Assembly: GCF_042180575.1 (NCBI RefSeq)
Contig: NZ_CP170094.1
Coordinates: 5,456,001 to 5,520,000 of the forward strand
DNA: 64,000 nucleotides
Direction of reading: 5' to 3'
Source: Bernardetia sp042180575
Lineage (GTDB): Bacteria > Bacteroidota > Bacteroidia > Cytophagales > Bernardetiaceae
Under the pieces are notes generated by a model. It saw only the letters and a program-made list of their open reading frames with translations, did no database searches and was not told where the DNA came from. Shown here piece after piece: positions 54,858-63,153 of this stretch. Numbering within the stretch: position 1 is the stretch's first letter; every line of letters begins with the position of its first letter. Both the position numbers and the translations under genes were made by a program.

Positions 54858-55293
54858 CTACCCATAACTCTAAGGCTTTACCTGCTTCTTCAACACGATC
54901 TGCAAGTTTTATTGTCCATTCCGATTCATTTCTTGCAGGCAATACATTAATTTTTCTTAAACTTTCTTTTAAAATGGGAAGAAGGCTGTTAATCCATTGA
55001 TTAACTTTTCCTTGAGAAACATCAAAAGTAAGAGCTAAAGATTCCTGTAAAGGGTTGTTTTTCAAGTAGTAAAGGATAAAAAAAAGTTTCATTTCACTAC
55101 CTTTTAGTTGTATTTTTGCGTGTTCTCGGAAGGTGGGCTTATTTCTAGCCTTTCCTTTGAGGTCATAATACATATAATGTTTTTCCCAAAGTGGAGAAAA
55201 AGTAGCTAATAACTCATCAAACTCTTTGATAGTCAAGCTAGTAAGAGCCATAAAAGGCTTTTCTTTTTTACGTAAGTTAGGTAAATCAATCAT
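54751..55293 (-). CDS. IS5-family transposase, first frame (copy 2)
   Basis: 180 aa, same sequence as in copy 1, with the helix-turn-helix-like N-terminus and the first catalytic Asp (LWVDGSEREI). Confidence 0.8.
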   Translation of the reverse strand: MIDLPNLRKKEKPFMALTSLTIKEFDELLATFSPLWEKHYMYYDLKGKARNKPTFREHAKIQLKGSEMKLFFILYYLKNNPLQESLALTFDVSQGKVNQWINSLLPILKESLRKINVLPARNESEWTIKLADRVEEAGKALELWVDGSEREIPRPSDYKAQKEVYSGKKKAHYKKYFSYR

Positions 55294-55380
55294 AAAGTAA
55301 GGATAAAATGACCGCTAATATAATAAAATTTACGTTTTAAAGTCTGTTGAATAAATTTCACAAATTTAAATACTAAAATT

Positions 55381-55854
55381 ATGGTACATGCTGAATTAGA
55401 TTATTTGGAAACTAAATACTACGCTATTTTTGAAAATATGGAATATGTAGAAATAGATAATATTGAAGCAGCCTTTAAGCAACCTAAAAAAGCTATTTTT
55501 GCTGTAAAAAAGCAAAATTATGGTACAACTAAATCCCATTACAATGACAATTTTTTTGCTCATTCTGAATACACATTTTATAAAAATGATTTGAATGAAT
55601 ATAAAGTCAAAAAATCTGACTGGGTTTTACTAAATATTCGTGAATCACAAACTCGTGGTAGAGAAACTTTCTATAAAATTTCAGACCCTAATGGTGTAAT
55701 CCGACATCTACCTAATTATGTTTTAATGAAATCAGTAGGTAGTAGAACTGATTATTTTCAAATCAAAGGAATTGTACTTATAATGAAAAAGTTAGAGGAA
55801 TTATCAATATATTCTAACTGGAGAGATTATGATAAAGCAACTTCTTCAAAATAA
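55381..55854 (+). CDS. Hypothetical protein, paralogue pair member 1
   Basis: 157 aa, not recognised. Soluble, mixed alpha/beta, with YYAIFENMEYVEIDNIEAAF near the start, KKAIFAVKKQNYGTTKSHYN in the middle and WRDYDKATSSK at the end. About 40% of residues match the next gene, 10 bp downstream. Both may belong to a small toxin- or immunity-like duplicated family, but nothing in the sequence proves that. Confidence 0.5.
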   Translation: MVHAELDYLETKYYAIFENMEYVEIDNIEAAFKQPKKAIFAVKKQNYGTTKSHYNDNFFAHSEYTFYKNDLNEYKVKKSDWVLLNIRESQTRGRETFYKISDPNGVIRHLPNYVLMKSVGSRTDYFQIKGIVLIMKKLEELSIYSNWRDYDKATSSK

Positions 55855-55864
55855 AACTAATATT

Positions 55865-56341
55865 ATGACACACCCAATACTTGACACTACTGAAACTTCA
55901 TATTATGCTATTTTTGAAAACTTAGAATATGTAGAAGTAATTGATATAAAAACAGCTTTCAAACAGAAACCAAAACCTATATTTGCCATAAGAAAACAAA
56001 ACTGTGGTGTAACTAGGTCTCAATACAATGAAGATTTTTATGCTCAATCTAGTTACGATTTTTACAATGAAGATGAACAAAGCTATTCTATAGATAAATC
56101 TAATTGGAAATTGTTTAGTGTAGTAGAACCAAGAGGTTTTCAGAGAAATACTTTGTATGAAATTTCAGACCCTAACAATGAAAAGAGAAAGTTTTCACAT
56201 TACTGGCAGAATTGTTTTCAAATTGAAGGCATTATAAATGTAATTAAATTTATACAAGAATTGTCAGAATATTCAGATTGGAAACATTTTGATGAAGCAA
56301 AGCCTAATTCTTTTACTACTCATTTCAAAATGGTTAAATAA
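55865..56341 (+). CDS. Hypothetical protein, paralogue pair member 2
   Basis: 158 aa from the ATG at 55865 (a longer frame from 55829 overlaps the previous gene). Shares TSYYAIFENLEYVEVIDIKT, IFAIRKQNCGVTRSQYNEDF and YEISDPNNEKRKF with its neighbour, so the pair arose by tandem duplication. No motif. A hairpin terminator follows. Confidence 0.5.
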   Translation: MTHPILDTTETSYYAIFENLEYVEVIDIKTAFKQKPKPIFAIRKQNCGVTRSQYNEDFYAQSSYDFYNEDEQSYSIDKSNWKLFSVVEPRGFQRNTLYEISDPNNEKRKFSHYWQNCFQIEGIINVIKFIQELSEYSDWKHFDEAKPNSFTTHFKMVK

Positions 56342-56350
56342 TAATTATCT

Positions 56351-56389
56351 AAAAAAATAGAGTTTCATTTTTGAAACTCTATTTTTTAG
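56351..56389. terminator. Bidirectional terminator between the paralogue pair and dnaJ
   Basis: AATAGAGTTTCA and TGAAACTCTATT form a perfect 12-bp stem around TTTT, with A and T runs on both sides. Serves the convergent dnaJ gene as well. Confidence 0.85.
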
Positions 56390-56413
56390 AATATTTATAT
56401 AAGAAGTCAAGAA

Positions 56414-57568
56414 TTAATGAAAAAATTCTTTCACTTTATCAAAGAAAGAACGGTCTTGTTTATCCAAATCAGGAGCAAAATTATCTGAACCTTTCAAACG
56501 TTCCATTTCTTTTCGTTCGTCTTTAGTCAGTTTTTGAGGAATCCAAACATTTACATGAATGAGTTGGTCGCCTGTTTCATACGTATTGTACGGACGAATT
56601 CCTTTTCCACGCAATCTCAATATTTTTCCTCCTTGTGTACCTGCTTCTATCGGAACTTTTACGCTGCCATCAATCGTCGGAACTTCAACAGTTGTTCCCA
56701 AAACAGCATCTGGAAAACTAATGCACAAATCATAATGTACATTTTTTCCTTCTCTTTTCAGATATTTGTGTTCTTCTTCTTCTATCAGAATGAGTAAATC
56801 GCCTGCAACGCCTCCTCGTGGTGGATAATTTCCTTTTCCTGCCATCGAAAGCTGCATACCGTCCTCAATTCCTGCTGGTAATTTTATTTCAGTTACATCT
56901 TCTTTCATCTGGACACCTTCTCCACTACACGACTTACATGGGTCTGTAATAATACTTCCCTGTCCGTTACAAGAAGGACAAGCTGCTGTTGTTACCATTT
57001 GACCGAGCATTGTATTTGTAACACGTCTTACTTGACCATTTCCGTTACATTGCTTACAAGTTTGTTTGGAAGCTGCATCTTTTGCACCTGAGCCATCACA
57101 CGTATCACACAAAACTTGGCGTTTGACTTTGATTTTTTTCTCTACTCCATGAGCAATTTCTTGAAGGGTAAGTTTGAGTTTGATGCGAACAGAAGAACCT
57201 TTTTTCTGACGTTGTCCTCCTCTTCCTCCACCAAAAATATCATCAAATGGAGAGCCACCTCCACCTCCAAAACCACCACCAAATATATCTCCAAAATGAG
57301 AGAAAATATCGTCAGCACTTTGGAAGCCACCACCTCCTCCACCATTCATTCCTTGATGTCCGAAACGGTCGTATCTTGCTTTTTTATCTGGATTTCCTAG
57401 TGCATCATAAGCTTCAGCAGCTTCTTTAAACTTGTCTTCGGCTGCTGCATCTCCTGGATTTTTGTCTGGGTGAAATTTGATTGCTATCTTTCGATAGGCT
57501 TTTTTGATTTCTTCTGTTGATGAATTGCGTGAAACACCCAACACTTCATAATAATCTCTCTTGCTCAT
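56414..57568 (-). CDS. dnaJ: Chaperone protein DnaJ
   Basis: 384 aa. Co-chaperone of DnaK (Hsp70). J domain at 1-70 with the HPD motif in IKFHPDKNPGD, a Gly/Phe-rich linker (~75-125), four zinc-binding CxxCxGxG repeats (CDTCDGSG, CKQCNGNG, CPSCNGQG, CKSCSGEG) and a C-terminal substrate domain. Complete. The gene follows grpE on the same strand with a 132-bp gap, the usual stress-chaperone pairing; dnaK is not in the window. Confidence 0.97.
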   Translation of the reverse strand: MSKRDYYEVLGVSRNSSTEEIKKAYRKIAIKFHPDKNPGDAAAEDKFKEAAEAYDALGNPDKKARYDRFGHQGMNGGGGGGFQSADDIFSHFGDIFGGGFGGGGGSPFDDIFGGGRGGQRQKKGSSVRIKLKLTLQEIAHGVEKKIKVKRQVLCDTCDGSGAKDAASKQTCKQCNGNGQVRRVTNTMLGQMVTTAACPSCNGQGSIITDPCKSCSGEGVQMKEDVTEIKLPAGIEDGMQLSMAGKGNYPPRGGVAGDLLILIEEEEHKYLKREGKNVHYDLCISFPDAVLGTTVEVPTIDGSVKVPIEAGTQGGKILRLRGKGIRPYNTYETGDQLIHVNVWIPQKLTKDERKEMERLKGSDNFAPDLDKQDRSFFDKVKEFFH

Positions 57569-57700
57569 AACTGGTAATTAATTTTTCTAAATTTTGTAAA
57601 GTAGGTTGTAATTTTTACTTGATTGCTTTCCTTTTTAAATAATTATAGCTTCTTATTTCAACTATCTAAAACATACAAAGTGTCTTGACAGCTTTTGAAA

Positions 57701-58318
57701 TTATGCGCCTACAACTACTTTAGCAAAACGAACTACTTTATCATTAAGAAAATATCCTTTTTCTATTTGATCAACTATTTTACCTTTGAGTTCCTCTGAA
57801 GGCGCAGGTGTAGTTGTGATTGCTTCGTGTATATCTGTATTTAAAGGTTCTCCAACAGCAGAATCCATTTCTTTAAGTCCTTGTTGCTCCAAGACAGAAC
57901 GGAAACGTTTTTGCAAAATCCCAATAGCATCAAAAGCAATATCTGCTTTTGCATCTTGGTCTTCTGCTTGATTGATAGAGCCCTCTGCACGTTGAAAATC
58001 ATCTAAAACAGGAATGAGTGCAGCCATCATGTTTTTATTTGCAAGTTGTGTATGCTCAATTTTTTCTTTGGCAGTACGACGACGGTAATTTTCAAATTCA
58101 GAATACAAACGCAAATGTTTGTCTTTCAATTCTAATAATTCGGCACGATAATCAGGCTCTGCTGTTGCTTCCTCTGTTGAATTGTCAGTTTCTGCTGTTG
58201 TTTCTTCGTTTGTTTCTGCCGAAGTGTCCGAAGTAGATTCAGTTTGTCCTTCTGAATTTAGATTTTCTTCTGTTTGATTGTTGGTAGAATCGTTTTCAGA
58301 ATGATTATTAGTATTCAT
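57701..58318 (-). CDS. grpE: Nucleotide exchange factor GrpE
   Basis: 205 aa. Releases ADP from DnaK. The first ~60 residues are an acidic, Thr/Glu/Asn-rich disordered tail (TEENLNSEGQTESTSDTSAE), longer than in E. coli. Then comes the coiled coil (LRLYSEFENYRRRTAKEKIE) and the beta-wing ending in EKGYFLNDKVVRFAKVVVGA, the family signature. Divides its upstream space with an amidase gene facing the other way. Confidence 0.95.
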   Translation of the reverse strand: MNTNNHSENDSTNNQTEENLNSEGQTESTSDTSAETNEETTAETDNSTEEATAEPDYRAELLELKDKHLRLYSEFENYRRRTAKEKIEHTQLANKNMMAALIPVLDDFQRAEGSINQAEDQDAKADIAFDAIGILQKRFRSVLEQQGLKEMDSAVGEPLNTDIHEAITTTPAPSEELKGKIVDQIEKGYFLNDKVVRFAKVVVGA

Positions 58319-58771
58319 ACTACGTATATTTTGATTTTATATTTTTGAAATGATGTCTTTTTATTTTGTGTAAAGCAATTTATTTTTTATAGCATTTATT
58401 ATTGATTTTTAATACAAATAATTATAAATTTAGTAATAGAATAAAAATTAAAAAATTTCCACACCTTAATTTATAAATCTTGTAATAAAATTAATTTTGC
58501 TTTAAATATGCTATCAAAAAGGCAATATATTTGCCAAACGTGCAGACCAATTATTTAAGTGTCAGTTTGGCAGATACAATACTATTACCCTATTTTCTTC
58601 TATGTTACTTAATTGACTTAACAATTATTTAAAGATTTGGCAATAACAAAGAAAAACCAAATAAAAGTTGGTAAACGGTTTGATTTTTGAACAATTATAT
58701 ATAAATTGCGTTACAAATTTTCTACTATTTGTAAGTAATGTTCCCTTTACTCAAAATCTTAACTATTTCTT
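58319..58771. other. Divergent intergenic region between grpE and the amidase gene
   Basis: 453 bp, about 75% A+T. Must hold promoters for both genes; I do not see a convincing TTTG/TAnnTTTG pair or a heat-shock operator (CIRCE). Nothing else recognised. Confidence 0.4.
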
Positions 58772-59473
58772 ATGAACAAAAATTACATTTTCTCTACTTG
58801 CTTACTTATTGCAATCTACTTTTTTTCTTCTGCTTTTTTTTCTAACTCTCCTAATTCGCCTTCTATTTTAGGAGGTGGTGAAGAGAAATTTATTCCCAAA
58901 ACAGAAGTTGCTCCCAAACTTTTATCAGATAGATGTTCTCGTAATCGTTCCTCAGATGCTTCTATCACTCATGTAATGCTTCATTTTTGTAGTAATGCAG
59001 CCAACAAACCAGAAAATCCATATAATTTAAAAGACATTTTAAATGTATTCGAAACCTATAAAGTTTCGGCACATTATATTATAGACAGAGAAGGAATTAT
59101 TCATCACTTAGTAAATGAAAATCGTGCAGCCCATCACGCAGGAAAAGGTCATTTGGCACATGAAGGAGAAAATCATCATAACGATTTGAATGGACGTTCG
59201 ATAGGAATTGAAATGATGGCAATAGGAACACAAACCGAAATGTCAAAATTTATTTCGACTTCTAGTTATAGCAAAATAAATAAAGAAGACATTGGTTTTA
59301 CAGAAGCTCAATACAAATCTTTAAACCGTCTTTTGAAAGATATTGAAAGTCGTCATACAGACATTAGCCATGACCGTAAACATGTAGTCGGACACGATGA
59401 ATATGCACCTTCACGCAGAAGCGATCCTGGTCGTTTGTTTGATTGGAAAAAAATTGGTCTTACAGCAAATTAG
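58772..59473 (+). CDS. Exported N-acetylmuramoyl-L-alanine amidase (amidase_2 type)
   Basis: 233 aa. Signal peptide at 1-~25 (NYIFSTCLLIAIYFFSSAFF). The amidase_2/PGRP fold has a zinc site with a His in THVMLHFCS and a second His in VVGHDEYAPSRRSDPG, where the Asp also matters. The substrate-cleft motif HYIIDREGIIHHLV with RAAHHAGKG is standard. It cuts the bond between MurNAc and the stem peptide, probably for wall turnover in the periplasm. Monocistronic. Confidence 0.9.
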   Translation: MNKNYIFSTCLLIAIYFFSSAFFSNSPNSPSILGGGEEKFIPKTEVAPKLLSDRCSRNRSSDASITHVMLHFCSNAANKPENPYNLKDILNVFETYKVSAHYIIDREGIIHHLVNENRAAHHAGKGHLAHEGENHHNDLNGRSIGIEMMAIGTQTEMSKFISTSSYSKINKEDIGFTEAQYKSLNRLLKDIESRHTDISHDRKHVVGHDEYAPSRRSDPGRLFDWKKIGLTAN

Positions 59474-59512
59474 AAAAAATATAATAGTTTAGAATCAAAA
59501 ATAGTAGAAGAA

Positions 59513-59546
59513 AAAGGTTATCCAAAAAGTATGGATAGCCTTTTTT
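59513..59546 (+). terminator. Terminator after the amidase gene
   Basis: AAAGGTTATCCA pairs with TGGATAGCCTTT, followed by a T run (TTTTTG). Confidence 0.82.
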
Positions 59547-59808
59547 TGTTCTAAAAAAGATGTATTTTCGAAGTATATATTTTTTATACTTTAGTTAGAA
59601 CTTAGGAAAATAAGGCAGTAAATCTGTGCTAACAAGACGTTGAGCATAATATCAAATACAATTATTTTAGACGAAGGAATTGAAGATATAGACAACTGGA
59701 AATTATTTCTTCTAACAAAAATACCTTTCAAATGCTTTCTACTGATATAGAAGAACCAAGTTCTCCTACTGATAATTTAAAACTAGAAACAACCTACTTT
59801 TTTACACG
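59547..59808. other. Spacer with a possible gene remnant
   Basis: About 260 bp. One short stretch (59650-59740) reads SNTIILDEGIEDIDNWKLFL and is protein-like but closed by stops on both sides; it may be a decayed gene. No promoter call. Confidence 0.3.
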
Positions 59809-60864
59809 ATGAAACCCAACTTTTTAATCTACGGAGCTTACGGATACACAGGCGAACTTATCGCAGAATTAGCCATTCAAAAAGGCTTAAACCCTATTTT
59901 GGCAGGACGAAATATAGAAAAGACGCAAGTCTTAGCTGATAAATTAGGTTTGAAATGGATTGCCTTTGAAGCTACTGACAAAACAGCTTTAAAACTGGCT
60001 CTTCAAAGAGAAGATATACAAGTACTCTTAAATTGTGCAGGACCTTTTACACAAACAGTAAAAGAATTTATTCCAGCTTGTATTGCTGCAAAAGTCCATT
60101 ATTTGGATATTACAGGCGAAATTGAAGTGTTTGAATATGCCAAAACACAAGATAAAGCAGCCAAAGAAGCAGGAATTATGATTATGTCAGGCGTAGGTTT
60201 TGATGTTGTTCCATCAGATTGTTTGTCCAAATTTTTGAAAGATGAATTGCCTACTGCTACACATTTAGAACTTGCTTTTATGGGATTAGGAGGGGTTTCG
60301 CAAGGAACAGCACTTACTATGGTAGAAAATGCAGGCGCAGGAGGAATGATTCGTGAAAATGGAACTATCAAAACCGTTAAAACGGCTTATCAAACCAAAG
60401 TTATTGACTATGGAATAAAGAAAATGAATTCAGTAACAATTCCTTGGGGCGATGTTTCTACTGCTTTTCATTCTACTCAAATTCCAAATATTAAAGTTTT
60501 TATGGCTCAACCTCCAAAGGCTATCAAAGCAATGGAAATAAGTGGATATTTGTCTTTTGCTTTAAAAAATGATTTTGTCAAAAGTGTGATAAAGAAAAAA
60601 ATTAAAGCAGGAGAAAAAGGACCAAATGAAGAAAAAAGAAACTCTAATAACAGCTATCTGTGGGGTAAAGTAACGGATGGAAAAACAACTATAGAAGCTA
60701 GACTAATTACACCAGAAGGCTACAAATTGACTTCAATTACAGCCCTTTTGATTACTGAAAAAGTGTTGAATGAGGATTTTAAAACAGGTTATCAAACGCC
60801 GTCTAGTGCATATAGCAAAAATTTGATTTTAGAGGTAGAAGGAACAGAAATGACGGTTGTTTAA
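59809..60864 (+). CDS. Saccharopine-dehydrogenase-like NAD(P)-binding protein (enoyl reductase family)
   Basis: 351 aa. N-terminal Rossmann fold with IYGAYGYTGELIAELAIQKG and AGRNIEKTQVLADKLG, then LNCAGPFTQTVKEFIPACIA and VHYLDITGEIEVFEYAKTQD, the signature of the family that includes mycobacterial trans-acting enoyl reductases and saccharopine-reductase-like proteins. The later part (GVGFDVVPSDCLSKFLKDEL) follows the family too. Reaction and substrate are unknown. Stands alone. Confidence 0.82.
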   Translation: MKPNFLIYGAYGYTGELIAELAIQKGLNPILAGRNIEKTQVLADKLGLKWIAFEATDKTALKLALQREDIQVLLNCAGPFTQTVKEFIPACIAAKVHYLDITGEIEVFEYAKTQDKAAKEAGIMIMSGVGFDVVPSDCLSKFLKDELPTATHLELAFMGLGGVSQGTALTMVENAGAGGMIRENGTIKTVKTAYQTKVIDYGIKKMNSVTIPWGDVSTAFHSTQIPNIKVFMAQPPKAIKAMEISGYLSFALKNDFVKSVIKKKIKAGEKGPNEEKRNSNNSYLWGKVTDGKTTIEARLITPEGYKLTSITALLITEKVLNEDFKTGYQTPSSAYSKNLILEVEGTEMTVV

Positions 60865-61124
60865 GGAAAATTTTGTCAGTAGTTTTTGGTAATCCAAAGT
60901 AACTCTGACAATAGTTGATACCATTTTTAAACTATTGACAGCCTCTAAGGAGGACTGTCAAAGTTGATTTAGATTTTTAAGAAACTAGATGTTGTAACTC
61001 TTATTTAAGTAACTGGGTAAAATTATTTATAGTTTAACAAAATCTGTCTGACACCTCAAAGGTGTCTTGACAGTTTAAATTTCCATTTTCTAATTCTTTT
61101 TTAGATATGTTTTATTTTGCTCAG
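60865..61124. repeat. Intergenic segment with two GACAG-type hairpins
   Basis: TTGACAGCCTC-TAA-GGAGGACTGTCAA (60939-60966) and CTGTCTGACACCT-CAA-AGGTGTCTTGACAG (61048-61076) are both long dyads. A related TCTGACAATAG lies at ~60903. They sit between convergent genes and may be terminators or a small repeat family. Confidence 0.55.
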
Positions 61125-61850
61125 TTACTTAGAGTACAAATTATAGAAGTTATTCTCATAAAATCTACTTTCTTTTTCATCCTTGTATCGTTCTATGATA
61201 TTTTTATCACTTACACCTAAAGAAGTTATTATTTTCATTCCTTCTTCATATTTTATATTTTTAGCATCTAATTTTGAAATAACTAAAACTTTAGGATTGA
61301 TTTTTAAATCTTTATAGGCTTTAAGTTTATGATGACCATCAATAATATATTTGTTTGCTGAATTTTCTAGCATCAGTAAAAGAACTATAGGTTTTTTTCC
61401 TTTTGAAATAATAGATTTATACTGCTTTACTTTCTTTTGATTTAAGTGAAATTGAGTAGCTACAATATCATATAAACCACCATAAGTATCGTATGAAATA
61501 TAATTACTATCTTTTGATATAGCAGGTTGAACATGGGTTTCATGACGTTCCATATAATATGAAAGTGTATATTTTCCATTGGTCAATAATTCTGTAATAT
61601 ACTGAAACTGTTCTTCTAAACTTTTATTCAAATCTATATTTCCTTCATTGACTATATTTTCATATTTATGATTGACTCGTATTAGCTCTTCTGTTACTTC
61701 TTTTCCAATCTGATAACGTAGTGTTGTATTAACTTCTGCAAAAAAAGACATTATTCGTGGTTTACTTCTTACATAAAGAATACTTTCTGTTGGACTACCT
61801 TTTATATTTAAAATACCTCTGCCAGAGTGGACATAAATTTCTTCTTTCAT
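61125..61850 (-). CDS. Protein with a ParB/sulfiredoxin-like C-terminal domain
   Basis: 241 aa. The N-terminal ~120 residues are not recognised (EIYVHSGRGILNIKGSPTES). From ~145 the protein shows the ParB-N/Srx pattern: KKPIVLLLMLENSANKYIID followed by GHHKLKAYKDLKINPKVLVI. The DGHHKLKAY box resembles the catalytic/nucleotide-binding loop of that fold. Could be a nucleotide-binding or nuclease-like protein; no partner gene helps. Divergent from the vWA gene. Confidence 0.6.
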   Translation of the reverse strand: MKEEIYVHSGRGILNIKGSPTESILYVRSKPRIMSFFAEVNTTLRYQIGKEVTEELIRVNHKYENIVNEGNIDLNKSLEEQFQYITELLTNGKYTLSYYMERHETHVQPAISKDSNYISYDTYGGLYDIVATQFHLNQKKVKQYKSIISKGKKPIVLLLMLENSANKYIIDGHHKLKAYKDLKINPKVLVISKLDAKNIKYEEGMKIITSLGVSDKNIIERYKDEKESRFYENNFYNLYSK

Positions 61851-62043
61851 TGAATGTTACTTTTAAATAAATTGTTAGTTATAGGAATAGAATTATAAAA
61901 TGTTCTAATTAGTTCATAAGTGTTATATTTGTATACTACCAACTTAATCTAAAAAATCAAATGAATCTATCAAAATTTAGTAAAGAAATATTAGAGAAAC
62001 TTCAATACAGAGTGTCTATAAACTATTTATCAGTTTTTTTTTA

Positions 62044-63066
62044 TTGGTAGCTGTTACATCTTGTAATATAGGACAAGAAAGAAGCCTAACAGAAGATGAG
62101 ATTTTAAAAATGAAAAAAGAGATGAATGATTCAATAATGGTTGTGCTTGACTCAATGAATAAAGTGAGTGTTTATATACCACCATTGTTTAATAAAGATA
62201 TTATTGATTCCACTACTACCTATAAATTTCTTGAATTAGCTAAAGAAACAAATGGAGAACTAAAAGTACTTGTTAATTCAATGCTTATTACAAATGAAAT
62301 AAAGTATATAATTGAAAAACATGCTGTTGATAATGCTGATATTCTGTTTTTGATAGATAAAACAGGTAGTATGCAAGATGATATTACAAATATTAAAAAG
62401 GGATTAAATAGAATAATTACCTCAATAAAAAAATATGAGAATGTGAGAATTGGAATTGGTTTGTATGGTGATAAAAATGCCGATGGCATCAAATGGTATT
62501 CTTTTAAAAACTTTGATACTGAACTAGAATCTGCAAGAAAATTTATCAATGGAATCAGAGTAACAGCAGGTGCTGATTATCCTGAATCTGTTTATGATGG
62601 TTTTTTTGAAACTACAAAAGAAAATTTTTGGAAATCAACGAGTAAAAGAATGATTGTATTGATTGGAGATGCTCCTCCTTTAGAAAAACCATTGAGCAAT
62701 TATTCTATGATAGATGTTATCAACAAAGCAAAAGAAGATAAAATTACAATGAATTTTTATCCAATTGTAATAGCTCCTTTGGGAGAATATGGACTTCCAG
62801 TAGAAGAGTTGAGTTTTGAAGAAGCAAAATTAATTTCGTCTTTTTATCCAAATCCATCTTTAGGACAACTGAATATAAATTTTGAAAAAAACGATAACTA
62901 TGAAATACAAATATTTGATGCTATGGGTACTTTAGTTTTAAAGGAAAGTTATACAGGAAATAAAATTTCTAAAGATTTATATAATTTAAAAAATGGGGTT
63001 TATATAGTCAGAGTTGTTAATTCTGAAAAGAAGTTTGAAGCTATAAAGCTTATTTTAAATAAATAA
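62044..63066 (+). CDS. vWA-domain protein with type IX secretion C-terminal domain (start affected by a T9 run)
   Basis: 340 aa as an open frame from a TTG. A vWA domain lies at ~95-245 with the metal-site motif FLIDKTGSMQDD and IVLIGDAPPLEKP. The last ~75 residues (SFYPNPSLGQLNINFEKNDN ... YNLKNGVYIVRV) form the Bacteroidota type IX sorting domain, so it should be exported. The true N-terminus is probably the ATG at 61961, giving a lipoprotein-like signal ending LLVAVTSC-N, but a run of nine T (62034-62042) puts it out of frame by one base. A TATATTTG box at 61924-61931 fits transcription just before that ATG. Confidence 0.8.
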   Translation: MVAVTSCNIGQERSLTEDEILKMKKEMNDSIMVVLDSMNKVSVYIPPLFNKDIIDSTTTYKFLELAKETNGELKVLVNSMLITNEIKYIIEKHAVDNADILFLIDKTGSMQDDITNIKKGLNRIITSIKKYENVRIGIGLYGDKNADGIKWYSFKNFDTELESARKFINGIRVTAGADYPESVYDGFFETTKENFWKSTSKRMIVLIGDAPPLEKPLSNYSMIDVINKAKEDKITMNFYPIVIAPLGEYGLPVEELSFEEAKLISSFYPNPSLGQLNINFEKNDNYEIQIFDAMGTLVLKESYTGNKISKDLYNLKNGVYIVRVVNSEKKFEAIKLILNK

Positions 63067-63153
63067 TTTGTTAGAAATACTTGCATTTCTTGTTTTATTC
63101 AAAAATAATGTAGAATATTATCATTAAAACAAAAAACTAACAATTTACACAAC

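Larger units (their letters stand above)
54350..55344 (-). mobile_element. IS5-family element with two-frame transposase, copy 2 (995 bp, inverted)
   Basis: Same length and same predicted proteins as copy 1 at 12274-13268, in opposite orientation. Left flank is TA, right flank TG, so there is no clean duplication, in keeping with later recombination at this copy. Confidence 0.85.

Noticed and set aside
57102..57429. Open frames opposite dnaJ
   Set aside because: They are antisense shadows of the Gly/Phe-rich region with no start context or motifs.
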